Source of the DNA: Ascidiimonas aurantiaca
Lineage (GTDB): Bacteria > Bacteroidota > Bacteroidia > Flavobacteriales > Flavobacteriaceae
Direction of reading: 5' to 3'
Length of the DNA stretch: 64,000 nucleotides
NCBI RefSeq assembly: GCF_037646345.1
Contig: NZ_JBBEWR010000011.1
Location: 62,001-126,000 of the forward strand
In this document: one piece after another, positions 26,080 to 34,566 of the stretch
How positions within the stretch are numbered: position 1 is the stretch's first letter
Layout: each line of letters starts with the position of its first letter
The notes under the pieces: model-generated
What the model saw: the letters and a program-made list of their open reading frames with translations, nothing else
Database searches by the model: none
Told to the model about the DNA's origin: nothing
Made by a program: the position numbers and the translations under genes

Positions 26080-26912
26080 TGGCGAAAAAAGAAACAAATG
26101 AAATGTCATTTCTGGATCACCTGGAAGAACTGAGATGGCACCTTATACGATCTACCATTGCTGTGGTTCTGGTAGGTATTGTGGCTTTTCTGGCCAAAGA
26201 TTTTATATTTAATGTTATTCTCTTTGGGCCTAAAGACCCCAATTTTATAACCTACCGGGTATTTTGCGACCTTTCTAAAAGTATGGGCCTTGACGAAACC
26301 TTCTGTGCCAATGAAATGACATTCAGGATACAGAGTAGAACCATGGCAGGGCAGTTTTCTGCACATATATGGACCGCTATTTGGGCCGGTTTTATACTTG
26401 CCTTCCCATATATACTCTATGAAATGTGGAAATTTATAAGCCCGGGCCTCTATGAAAACGAACGCAAAAATGCCAGAGGTTTTATTTTTATTGCCTCTTT
26501 ACTCTTCTTTGCAGGTGTCCTGTTCGGGTATTTTGTTATCGCTCCCCTGTCTGTAAACTTCCTTACCAGCTATCAGGTAAGCCAGGAAGTCTTTAACGAT
26601 ATAGACCTTAGCTCATACATAGGCACTATTCGAGCTTCGGTAATTGCCTGCGGACTCATTTTTGAACTTCCTATAATTATCTACTTCCTTACGAAAGTAG
26701 GTTTGGTAACCCCTGCATTTCTGAGAAAGTACCGCAAGTTTGCCCTGGTTATTGTTCTTATTCTGTCTGCAGTGATCACCCCTCCCGATATTGCCAGTCA
26801 GGTTGTAGTCTCTATCCCCATTTTAATCTTGTACGAAGTAAGTATTCATATATCGCGAATTGTATTGAGAAATCAGGAACGAAAAGCCAAAAAACATGTC
26901 AGACCCAGTTAA
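26079..26912 (+). CDS. tatC: Sec-independent protein translocase subunit TatC
   Basis: A 277-residue inner-membrane protein with six membrane segments. It binds the twin-arginine signal of folded exported proteins. The N-terminus MSFLDHLEELRWHLIRS is the TatC signature, and FILAFPYILYEMWKFISPGLYENERK is the second conserved block. The ATG at 26079 overlaps the stop of kdsD. As usual for Bacteroidota there is an insertion in the first periplasmic loop (about residues 45-95). No tatA/tatB is in the window. The last 17 bases overlap the next gene. Confidence 0.96.
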   Translation: MAKKETNEMSFLDHLEELRWHLIRSTIAVVLVGIVAFLAKDFIFNVILFGPKDPNFITYRVFCDLSKSMGLDETFCANEMTFRIQSRTMAGQFSAHIWTAIWAGFILAFPYILYEMWKFISPGLYENERKNARGFIFIASLLFFAGVLFGYFVIAPLSVNFLTSYQVSQEVFNDIDLSSYIGTIRASVIACGLIFELPIIIYFLTKVGLVTPAFLRKYRKFALVIVLILSAVITPPDIASQVVVSIPILILYEVSIHISRIVLRNQERKAKKHVRPS

Positions 26913-27246
26913 AGAATTTAACGACTACAGAACCCGAATGAATGAGCGGATCCTTAGTGATGATAACAAGATCATTAAAAGGATATTTAATTTGGATACC
27001 AATGCCTATATGCCGGGAGCGCTGGATGTTAAAACCAAAGAACTCTTAGGCCTGGTTGCCTCTGCCGTATTAAGATGTGATGACTGCATTAGCTACCACC
27101 TGGAAACATGTCATAAAGAAGGTGTTTCAGCAGCAGAAGTAAAAGAAACTCTGGCTATTGCCACTTTGGTAGGCGGCACTATTGTGATACCTCATTTAAG
27201 GCGTGCTTATGAATTTTGGGATGCACTGGAGTCTAAAAATCCTTAG
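26896..27246 (+). CDS. Carboxymuconolactone decarboxylase / AhpD-like protein
   Basis: A 116-residue all-helical protein of the CMD family. The motif VLRCDDCISYHLETCHKEG contains the CxxC-x3-H arrangement (C-D-D-C, then H) that gives AhpD-type proteins thiol-peroxidase or disulfide-reductase ability, so a redox role is more likely than decarboxylation. It overlaps tatC by 17 bases and is probably translated with it. In related genomes this gene often sits next to tatC, but that is from memory. Confidence 0.88.
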   Translation: MSDPVKEFNDYRTRMNERILSDDNKIIKRIFNLDTNAYMPGALDVKTKELLGLVASAVLRCDDCISYHLETCHKEGVSAAEVKETLAIATLVGGTIVIPHLRRAYEFWDALESKNP

Positions 27247-27392
27247 TTATCAACCTATTAAAAGCTCCCGTATTCAAAAAACATTGCAGGCGTTGCCTGG
27301 CTTTCACTTTTTTAGTAAAACCGTTAAAGTAGTACAAAGTGACAGGATAAATAGTTTTCTTTTCGCTATTTTAGCACCTTCTTATTTGCCAT

Positions 27393-28133
27393 ATGAAGCT
27401 TAGAGCCGAGAACATAATGAAGTCCTATAAAGGACGAAAGGTAGTAAAGGGCATTTCTCTGGAAGTAAACCGGGGTGAAATTGTAGGCCTGTTGGGGCCT
27501 AATGGTGCCGGAAAAACTACTTCATTTTATATGATCGTGGGGCTTATAAAACCTAACGGAGGCGCTATTTACCTAAATGATATGGAGATCACCAAATACG
27601 CCATGTACCGAAGGGCACAGAATGGCATTGGTTATCTGGCTCAGGAAGCTTCTGTTTTCAGAAAATTAAGCATCGAAGATAATATTCTAAGTGTACTCCA
27701 GCTTACAAAACTCTCAAAAAAAGAACAGCTTGCCAAAATGGAAGCGCTTATTGAAGAGTTCGGTCTCGGCCATATTCGCAAAAGCAGAGGTGATCTTCTC
27801 TCCGGAGGGGAACGAAGGCGTACCGAAATAGCACGGGCACTGGCAACCGACCCAAAGTTTATTCTTCTGGATGAACCTTTTGCAGGTGTAGATCCTGTAG
27901 CCGTAGAAGATATTCAGCGTATTGTAGCCCAATTAAAGAATAAAAATATTGGTATTCTGATCACCGATCACAATGTACAGGAAACCCTTGCGATTACAGA
28001 ACGATCTTATCTTATGTTTGAAGGAAGTATTCTAAAAGCAGGGAAACCTGAAGATCTGGCTGCCGATGAAATGGTTAGAAAAGTATATCTCGGCAAAAAC
28101 TTTGAGTTACGAAAAAAGAAACTTTCTTTCTAA
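27393..28133 (+). CDS. lptB: LPS export ABC transporter ATP-binding protein
   Basis: A 246-residue ATPase that drives LPS from the inner membrane through LptFGC to the outer membrane. Walker A GPNGAGKTT at 35-43, Q-loop in YLAQEASVFRKLS, signature LSGGERRRTEIARAL, Walker B FILLDEPFAGVDPVAV and H-loop ITDHNV. The EPFAGVDP and the QEASVFRKL sequences are specific for LptB. Located 146 bases after the CMD gene in a run that also has kdsD (Kdo supply), an LPS-related grouping. LptF/G genes are not in the window. Confidence 0.95.
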   Translation: MKLRAENIMKSYKGRKVVKGISLEVNRGEIVGLLGPNGAGKTTSFYMIVGLIKPNGGAIYLNDMEITKYAMYRRAQNGIGYLAQEASVFRKLSIEDNILSVLQLTKLSKKEQLAKMEALIEEFGLGHIRKSRGDLLSGGERRRTEIARALATDPKFILLDEPFAGVDPVAVEDIQRIVAQLKNKNIGILITDHNVQETLAITERSYLMFEGSILKAGKPEDLAADEMVRKVYLGKNFELRKKKLSF

Positions 28134-28206
28134 CTTCTGTTTTTTTCAAGATCTCTCCCCTTTCTGCAAAGACAAAGCACACTCTTAAAACTTAGTGAAA
28201 TTTTGA

Positions 28207-28968
28207 TCAAATTGCTTTTTTAAAAAAAGTTCCCGCTATAAAAGAAAGCGCTATATAAAGGAGAATAATAAGCGGCAAAGCAGCAAACTTAAGCACAATA
28301 AGAAGCACTAAACTAAACAATAAGAATGTGTATCGCACTGCATTATCTTTAAAAGAAAAACTTTTAAACTTAAGTGCAAATAATGGCAGTCGTGCATTCA
28401 TGATGATTGCGCTTAGTATAGTAATTATAAGCAAGAACCACTGATTTACAATAATTTGATTAATGGCATCATTTTCCTGATATGCCAGTATAAGGGGTAA
28501 TGACATTACAAAAAGGGCATTGGCAGGAGTAGGTAACCCAATAAAAGAGGTAGCCTGCTCCTCGTCTATATTAAATTTGGCCAGGCGGTATGCTGCAGCC
28601 AGAGTAATGAGAAAACCTGCCAGAGGCAAACCCGATGCAAAAATATCTTTCCAGACTATCAAAGATTCATTTGTAGTAACCGAGTCCCAAGTGTACCAGT
28701 TTGGAGAGGCCAAATGAAAAAGTTTAAACATTACAATACCGGGTACAACCCCACTAGTAACTACATCTGCCAAAGAATCCAGTTGTAACCCCAGTGCACT
28801 TTGTACTTTTAAAAGCCGCGCTGCCAGGCCATCAAAAAAATCAAATACAATTCCTAAAAAAACAAAGAGTGCTGCCATTTCCAATTGATTTTCCATAGCA
28901 AAAACTATAGCAATACAGCCACAAAACAAATTCATTAAGGTAAGTATATTAGGAATATGCTTTTTCAT
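28207..28968 (-). CDS. pssA: CDP-diacylglycerol--serine O-phosphatidyltransferase
   Basis: A 253-residue membrane enzyme making phosphatidylserine, precursor of phosphatidylethanolamine. The CDP-alcohol phosphotransferase motif is complete: D46-G47, A50-R51, G60, D64 and D68 (FDGLAARLL...LGLQLDSLADVV). About seven membrane segments follow. The motif GVVPGIVMFKL is typical for the bacterial type II PssA. It is last in the apparent minus-strand run folE-cysS-yidD-pssA, 84 bases after yidD. Confidence 0.95.
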   Translation of the reverse strand: MKKHIPNILTLMNLFCGCIAIVFAMENQLEMAALFVFLGIVFDFFDGLAARLLKVQSALGLQLDSLADVVTSGVVPGIVMFKLFHLASPNWYTWDSVTTNESLIVWKDIFASGLPLAGFLITLAAAYRLAKFNIDEEQATSFIGLPTPANALFVMSLPLILAYQENDAINQIIVNQWFLLIITILSAIIMNARLPLFALKFKSFSFKDNAVRYTFLLFSLVLLIVLKFAALPLIILLYIALSFIAGTFFKKAI

Positions 28969-29052
28969 GTATAAGGGTTTTGGTAAAAATACAATTTAAT
29001 ACAATGTACACATCTTCAAATTAAAAATACTCCGATGTATAACTCCCTTTCG

Positions 29053-29298
29053 TTAGGGTACCGGATCATACCCGCTTCCACCCCATGGGTGGCACCTGGA
29101 AATTCTCTTTACGGCCAGTGCCCCACCTTTCCAAAGCCCGTGTTTTTTAAGTGCTTCAACCGTATAGTGTGAACAGGAAGGAGAGTACCGGCAGGTAGCG
29201 GGTGTAAGGGGAGAAATAAGATATTGATATAAGCGTACCACTACAAGAAAAGGAGCAATGAGCATTTTTTTGATCAAATTATTTTGCTTTCCCATCAC
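29053..29298 (-). CDS. yidD: Membrane protein insertion efficiency factor YidD
   Basis: An 81-residue protein of standard size. Hydrophobic start VVVRLYQYLISPLTPATCRYSPSCSHYTVEAL with the conserved three-cysteine block CRYSPSCSHY, and the end CHPWGGSGYDPVP, are diagnostic for YidD. It helps YidC insert inner-membrane proteins. It lies between cysS and pssA rather than next to rpmH-rnpA-yidC, as common in Bacteroidota. Confidence 0.95.
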   Translation of the reverse strand: MMGKQNNLIKKMLIAPFLVVVRLYQYLISPLTPATCRYSPSCSHYTVEALKKHGLWKGGALAVKRISRCHPWGGSGYDPVP

Positions 29299-29331
29299 TC
29301 AAAATGTTTGTATGAGTCCTGAAAATTAACG

Positions 29332-30816
29332 TTATTCAATGGAAAAAGTAGTACCGTCTTTACCATCTTTTAACTGTATTCCCATAACGGCCAGTTGGTC
29401 ACGTATCTTGTCTGAAGTAGCAAAATCTTTATTTGCACGCGCTTCTGAACGTAGTTGAATAAGCAACTCTACTACACTGTTTAACTTATCTGCGCTATCT
29501 TCTTCGGCTATTTGATCTACTAATCCCAAAATATCAAACACAAAATCTCCCATGACCTCTTTCAATAGATCAAGATCCTGTTGACTTACCGCTGCATTCC
29601 CTTCTTTTACCTGATTGATGAATTTCACCGCCTCAAATAAACCTGCAATAAGAATGGGTGTATTAAAATCATCATTCATGGCTTCAAAACAGTCCTGAGA
29701 CCAAGTGCAGGTATCAAAGCCCTTAGTTTGAGATGAGATAGGGAGTTCATTCAGTGCATGCATGGCATCCATGAGCCGGTTAAAACCTTTTTCGGAAGCT
29801 AATAATGCATCATTACTAAAATCGAGAATACTTCGGTAATGTGCCTGCAATATAAAAAAACGAACTACCGAAGGAGCGAAGGGCTTACTCAGAATAGTAT
29901 TTTCTCCTGTAAATATTTCTCCGGGGAGAATATTGTTCCCGGTAGATTTAGCCATTTTTTTACCATTGAGCGTAAGCATGTTAGCATGCATCCAATAATT
30001 TACGGGTGCATGGCCATTGCAGGCCTCTGCCTGGGCTATTTCACATTCGTGATGCGGAAACTTAAGGTCCATTCCTCCTCCGTGAATATCAAATTGCTCT
30101 CCCAGGTATTTGGTACTCATGGCGGTGCACTCAAGGTGCCACCCGGGAAAACCGTCACTCCAGGGAGAGGGCCACCTCATGATATGCTGAGGTTCTGCTT
30201 TTTTCCAAAGAGCAAAATCCTGAGGATTCTTTTTTTCTGATTGTCCTGCAAGTTCACGGGTATTGTGTATAAGCTCTTCTATATTTCTTCCGCTAAGCTT
30301 ACCGTATTTATGCGAATCGTTAAACTTTACCACATCAAAATATACAGAACCATTAACCTGGTAGGCATATCCTTTCTCAATGATCTCTTTTATAATCTCG
30401 ATCTGCTCTATAATGTGACCGGTAGCCGTAGGTTCAATACTGGGCGGAAGAAAATTAAATCTTTGCAATATCGTATGGAAATCAACCGTATAGCGCTGTA
30501 CCACCTCCATGGGCTCTATTTGTTCCAGCCTCGCTTTTTTAGCAATACGGTCTTCTCCTTCATCTGCATCGTTTTCAAGATGACCGGCATCTGTTATATT
30601 GCGAACATACCTTACTTTATAGCCCAGATAACGCAAATACCTAAAGATAACGTCAAAAGACATAAAGGTGCGTACATTACCGAGATGTACATTGCTATAA
30701 ACCGTTGGCCCGCAGACATACATCCCTACATAGCCTTCATTAATAGGTGTAAAAAGTTCTTTCTGCCCGGTAAGTGAATTATATATCTTTAGTTCTTGTT
30801 CCTTATAACGTTGCAT
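29332..30816 (-). CDS. cysS: Cysteinyl-tRNA synthetase
   Basis: A 494-residue class I aminoacyl-tRNA synthetase. The start KIYNSLTGQKELFTP is typical. MYVCGPTVYSNVHLGN carries the first zinc cysteine and the HIGH-like HLGN. GWHLECTAMS and HHECEIAQ give the remaining zinc-site residues, and KMAKSTGN is the KMSKS motif. The C-terminal anticodon-binding region ends near DGTTFSIE. Start is 14 bases after the end of folE, 33 bases before yidD; likely one operon. Confidence 0.97.
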   Translation of the reverse strand: MQRYKEQELKIYNSLTGQKELFTPINEGYVGMYVCGPTVYSNVHLGNVRTFMSFDVIFRYLRYLGYKVRYVRNITDAGHLENDADEGEDRIAKKARLEQIEPMEVVQRYTVDFHTILQRFNFLPPSIEPTATGHIIEQIEIIKEIIEKGYAYQVNGSVYFDVVKFNDSHKYGKLSGRNIEELIHNTRELAGQSEKKNPQDFALWKKAEPQHIMRWPSPWSDGFPGWHLECTAMSTKYLGEQFDIHGGGMDLKFPHHECEIAQAEACNGHAPVNYWMHANMLTLNGKKMAKSTGNNILPGEIFTGENTILSKPFAPSVVRFFILQAHYRSILDFSNDALLASEKGFNRLMDAMHALNELPISSQTKGFDTCTWSQDCFEAMNDDFNTPILIAGLFEAVKFINQVKEGNAAVSQQDLDLLKEVMGDFVFDILGLVDQIAEEDSADKLNSVVELLIQLRSEARANKDFATSDKIRDQLAVMGIQLKDGKDGTTFSIE

Positions 30817-30830
30817 ATGCCATTTGCAGG

Positions 30831-31511
30831 TTAAAATTGGGTATCCAGTTTAATGTAGTCCAGTAATTCACGTCTTACTTCTTTTTCTTTGAAACGACCG
30901 CCAAACTCAGAAGTTACGGTACTACTTTCAATATCACGTATTCCTCTGGAATTTACACACAGGTGCTTGGCGTCTATTATACACGCTACATCTTCGGTAC
31001 CCAAAACATCTTGGAGCTCTTTAACGATCTGAATGGTCATTCGCTCCTGAACCTGTGGCCTTTTGGCATAATAATCTACAATGCGATTCATTTTGGAGAG
31101 CCCCACTACTTTTCCATTTGAAATATATGCTACATGAGCTTTTCCTACTATGGGGAGTAAGTGGTGTTCACAGGTAGAATACACAGTAATGTTTTTTTCC
31201 ACCAGCATTTCTCCATACTTATACTTATTCAGAAAGGTAGATGCCCCCGGTTTTCTTCTGGGATGGAGCCCTCCAAAAACTTCTTTCACAAACATTTTAG
31301 CTACCCGCTTTGGAGTTCCTTTCAGACTATCATCTGTAAGATCTAACCCCAGGGTTTCCATAATCTCATATACATTGCTCTCTATCTGAGCGATCTTTTC
31401 TTCATCAGATAATTCAAAGGCATCTTCTCTCAGAGGGGTTTCTGAGGAAGACGAAACATGATCATCCCCTAACTCATCAAACTGTTCTTCCAGTGCGCTG
31501 TCTATTTTCAT
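30831..31511 (-). CDS. folE: GTP cyclohydrolase I
   Basis: A 226-residue cytoplasmic enzyme that makes dihydroneopterin triphosphate from GTP for folate synthesis. The ATG at 31511 is chosen because the frame upstream (to 31583) overlaps the promoter region. Zinc ligands are in CEHHLLP and in the HLCVNSRGI segment. KMNRIVDYYAKRPQVQERMT is the family signature. The N-terminal 60 residues are acidic and likely flexible. It leads the run folE-cysS-yidD-pssA. Two inverted repeats lie around its promoter. Confidence 0.95.
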   Translation of the reverse strand: MKIDSALEEQFDELGDDHVSSSSETPLREDAFELSDEEKIAQIESNVYEIMETLGLDLTDDSLKGTPKRVAKMFVKEVFGGLHPRRKPGASTFLNKYKYGEMLVEKNITVYSTCEHHLLPIVGKAHVAYISNGKVVGLSKMNRIVDYYAKRPQVQERMTIQIVKELQDVLGTEDVACIIDAKHLCVNSRGIRDIESSTVTSEFGGRFKEKEVRRELLDYIKLDTQF

Positions 31512-31541
31512 TATTGTTACAATCTTGCGATAATAAGATTG

Positions 31542-31549
31542 CAAAGATA
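31542..31549 (-). promoter_or_regulatory. Candidate -7 element of folE, flanked by inverted repeats
   Basis: Minus strand TATCTTTG fits TAnnTTTG, 31 bases before the folE ATG. On the downstream side is the inverted repeat CAATCTT (31520-31526) / AAGATTG (31535-31541); on the upstream side ATAACGAA (31556-31563) / TTCGTTAT (31570-31577), overlapping the -33 zone. Both could be operators. Confidence 0.5.
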
Positions 31550-31641
31550 GCCAATATAACGAAGTTTTTTTCGTTATTGTCAAATAAGTAAATCATCTGA
31601 AACGATTTAACAAGATTTTAAAGACAGAACCCCATCTAAAC

Positions 31642-32964
31642 ATGAACAAATCTCTGTTTGTTACTGCTTTACTTTCCTTTTTTTATTTTATGAGTGTAGC
31701 ACAGGTAACTGCGCCCGATTGCAATCCTGCCATTCCTGTTTGTGCTGCTAATGGGCCTATTATTGGCTTTGTAGATGGCATGGGCGATGATGATTTCAAT
31801 GAAGCATTTAACTCCGGCTGCCTTTTTAAAGGCGGACTGGCAGTTGCCACGATAGAAAATAATTCAGCCTGGTACCGGATACGGGCAGGAGGCAACGGCC
31901 AGTTAGGTTTTAATATAGAGTTCCTTTCCCCTAATGAGGATTGGGATTTCGCAGTATATGGCCCCGATTCGGGTTGTGGTGATCTTACCAATCCTATACG
32001 GTGCAATTATGAGACAGGCACCACCGGTTTTACAGGAGTGGGTATTGATCCCGCTACAGGCGATCAGTCTATGGAGTATGACACATGGCTGGATGTAACC
32101 GAAGGAGAAGAATACCTTATTTTTATTAACAATTTCAATACCAATTTTTCAGGTAATCCTGTAGGGTTCTCTATTGAATTTACCGGACAGCTTATTGACG
32201 ACAACCCTGATGGTAGCGGATTGGATTGTTCGATCATTAACGAATTTCTAGGACTGGACAGATTAGTTTGTGAGGGAGAAGAAGTTACATTGAACGCCAC
32301 CAAGTTTGGTGCCACCGGTTACTCATGGTTCCTGGATACCGGCCTCGGCCCACAACCACTGGCAGAGACAGGCCCCGAACTCATTATTACCAATTCTGTT
32401 TCGGGCACCTACTCAGTTATTGTAAACACCCCTTCCCAGGTTTTTCAGGATGAAGTAGTCGTTACCTTTCTGGGAGCCCCTGAGATAGCCGATATTATGG
32501 TCGAAGACCTTTCTGATACCAACAGTATAAAAGTCATAGTCAATGGCCCCAGTGAATATGAATATCGTCTGAATAACGGGCCGTATCAGGACAGTCACGA
32601 CTTCATAAATATTGCTCCCGGCCTTTATCAGGTTACCGTAAATGATAAAAACGGATGCGGCAGTACTACACAAGAAGTGCTCGTAGCCGGTTACCCTAAA
32701 TTTTTCACTCCCAATGGAGACGGCATAAACGATACCTGGCAAATTGCCGGCATGGATACCTTTAATGCCGCTACTGTATTCATATTTGACCGTTATGGTA
32801 AACTACTTAAACAACTACAACCCGGAGGTACCGGATGGGACGGCACTTTTAACGGAAGACCCTTACCTTCCAGTGATTATTGGTTTCGGTTTGTATATAT
32901 TGATACTACAGGAGGAACTCCGGTACAGAAAGAAATAAAAAGTCACTTTTCTTTAAAACGATAA
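31642..32964 (+). CDS. Secreted protein with type B T9SS sorting domain
   Basis: A 440-residue exported protein. Signal peptide at 1-21 (ends SVAQ). The first part (about 25-190) has a beta-sandwich look with CNYETGTTGFTGVG and WLDVTEGEEYLIFINNF. A middle region of Ig/PKD-like beta repeats (about 205-345) follows. The C-terminus (about 350-440), YPKFFTPNGDGINDTWQI ... FDRYGKLLKQL ... GWDGTFNGRPLPSSDYWFRFVY, is the gliding motility-associated C-terminal (type B) sorting domain that sends cargo through the type IX secretion system. The role of the mature protein is unknown. Divergent from folE. Confidence 0.92.
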   Translation: MNKSLFVTALLSFFYFMSVAQVTAPDCNPAIPVCAANGPIIGFVDGMGDDDFNEAFNSGCLFKGGLAVATIENNSAWYRIRAGGNGQLGFNIEFLSPNEDWDFAVYGPDSGCGDLTNPIRCNYETGTTGFTGVGIDPATGDQSMEYDTWLDVTEGEEYLIFINNFNTNFSGNPVGFSIEFTGQLIDDNPDGSGLDCSIINEFLGLDRLVCEGEEVTLNATKFGATGYSWFLDTGLGPQPLAETGPELIITNSVSGTYSVIVNTPSQVFQDEVVVTFLGAPEIADIMVEDLSDTNSIKVIVNGPSEYEYRLNNGPYQDSHDFINIAPGLYQVTVNDKNGCGSTTQEVLVAGYPKFFTPNGDGINDTWQIAGMDTFNAATVFIFDRYGKLLKQLQPGGTGWDGTFNGRPLPSSDYWFRFVYIDTTGGTPVQKEIKSHFSLKR

Positions 32965-32969
32965 AAAAT

Positions 32970-32998
32970 ACAAGGGCCGGTTAAAAACCGGCCCTTGT
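32970..32998. terminator. Bidirectional terminator between convergent genes
   Basis: Perfect 13-base inverted repeat ACAAGGGCCGGTT (32970-32982) and AACCGGCCCTTGT (32986-32998) around AAA, six bases after the stop of the T9SS cargo gene and 22 before the end of the FadL-like gene. An A-run lies upstream and CTTAT downstream. Confidence 0.85.
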
Positions 32999-33020
32999 CT
33001 TATGTACCCATATTCATATG

Positions 33021-34535
33021 TTACAAGTTAAAGCTCAGGGATAAAATAATATTTGATAATACACTCTCAATATTTGCAGGTTGTGGTAATCCGGTATCAA
33101 ACAATCGCTGATTGATCTCCTGTTCAGACCTGCTATACGCCAAATCGAGTCGCGTAGCACCAAAACTATACCCTAATCCGGCTGAGAAACCGGTAAGATC
33201 GCCCAGTGCATTTCCATCTTCATAAGGACTTTGTTCAAATCGGTATCCTGCTCTCAAGCTTACCCTTTCTATTTTGTATTCCCCGCCAATACGGTATGAA
33301 GACACCGCCCTTAACTGATCTCCTATAGCATTGTTTACTGTAGCAAAATCAATATCTGAAGCAGGCCTTAGCTCTGCATTGGCCATATTCTGATAACTGT
33401 AATCAAAACTAATAAGGCCCTGCTGGCCAAAAACCAATGCCAGGCTTCCCGTTAATTTTGAAGGAATAAAAATGCGATAGTCCGGAAAAACATTTACCAG
33501 TGAAAAATTAATAAATTCTATTTCACTATCAGCCAGGTTTGAGTTGATACTTTGCGATAATTCGTCGGTAAGACGATACCAAGTAGGCGACTGATAGCTG
33601 GCTCCTACCCTAACATTTTCATTAAGTCTGGCAATCCCCCCCACATTAAAAGAAAACGCATTACCAAACGTACGAAGCAGGTTATCGAAATTCACAAATT
33701 GCAAGGGTGAATCCTGATTATATCCGCTTTCGTCAAAACGTGTGAGCCTTTCATATTCAATATCATGAAAATTAAGAGATGCTCCCAGATAAAAATTATC
33801 GTTGTATTGCCCTGCAAAATTTGCAGTGAACCGGGCGTTATGTCCTGTAGTTACCTGTAAAAAATCCTGGTTAACAGTTTCAAAATCGGCATTAGACACG
33901 TAAACAGTATTGTCATCATCATCAAAATCTACCGGGTCTATGATCCCACCAAAGTACCCTAAAAAAGCCTGTTGGGGAGTAAAACCGAGACTTGAACCAA
34001 TATTTAAATAAGCGTCTTCAATAAATTCATCAGGCTGAATAAGGATCGCTCCAAAAGGAACGCCGTTGGCAAAATTCAAGAAATACTCATCAATAGACTG
34101 GTTACTCTGCCCTGAAGCCAAAAACTCATTATCAAAATTATTGACGAGATCATAATTAAAGGCCAGGGAAAACTTTTTCCAGCCTGTGGCTCCCGGATTG
34201 GTATCTTCAAAAACAAATACACCTCCTAATTGATTAAGTTCTATGTTATTAAAGGATGTTTCACTAAAGCCGTTAAAGTACCTGGTTTGGTTGTTTACAT
34301 CGTAATTGCTACCGGTAATGGTAAGAAAGCTATTGGCAAAAACCGCTGAGCCGGCAGGATTGATATTTATGGCAGACATGTCTCCACCCAATGCCCCAAA
34401 TGCCCCACTCATTCCCTGAAAACGGGCCGTTCCACGAATGTTTTCGGTACCATAACGAACCACATCTCCTATACTTTGAGCACTAATGGTCGCTGCAGTC
34501 ATTAAAACCGCCAACGTACAAATCATTCTTTTCAT
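33021..34535 (-). CDS. OmpP1/FadL-like outer-membrane protein
   Basis: A 504-residue protein with signal peptide (ends TISAQ near residue 19). The start of the mature part, QSIGDVVRYGTENIRGTARFQGMSGAFGALGGDMSAININPAGSAVF, is the conserved hatch region of the FadL/OmpP1 family in Bacteroidota. The rest consists of amphipathic strands, ending in LSNIILSLSFNL with a final aromatic residue. FadL proteins pass hydrophobic compounds through the outer membrane; the substrate here is unknown. Downstream of the Gly/Trp-rich lipoprotein by 31 bases, so the two may be co-expressed. Confidence 0.88.
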   Translation of the reverse strand: MKRMICTLAVLMTAATISAQSIGDVVRYGTENIRGTARFQGMSGAFGALGGDMSAININPAGSAVFANSFLTITGSNYDVNNQTRYFNGFSETSFNNIELNQLGGVFVFEDTNPGATGWKKFSLAFNYDLVNNFDNEFLASGQSNQSIDEYFLNFANGVPFGAILIQPDEFIEDAYLNIGSSLGFTPQQAFLGYFGGIIDPVDFDDDDNTVYVSNADFETVNQDFLQVTTGHNARFTANFAGQYNDNFYLGASLNFHDIEYERLTRFDESGYNQDSPLQFVNFDNLLRTFGNAFSFNVGGIARLNENVRVGASYQSPTWYRLTDELSQSINSNLADSEIEFINFSLVNVFPDYRIFIPSKLTGSLALVFGQQGLISFDYSYQNMANAELRPASDIDFATVNNAIGDQLRAVSSYRIGGEYKIERVSLRAGYRFEQSPYEDGNALGDLTGFSAGLGYSFGATRLDLAYSRSEQEINQRLFDTGLPQPANIESVLSNIILSLSFNL

Positions 34536-34566
34536 AAAAATAGTGTTTTAGATTGATGAATTCATT

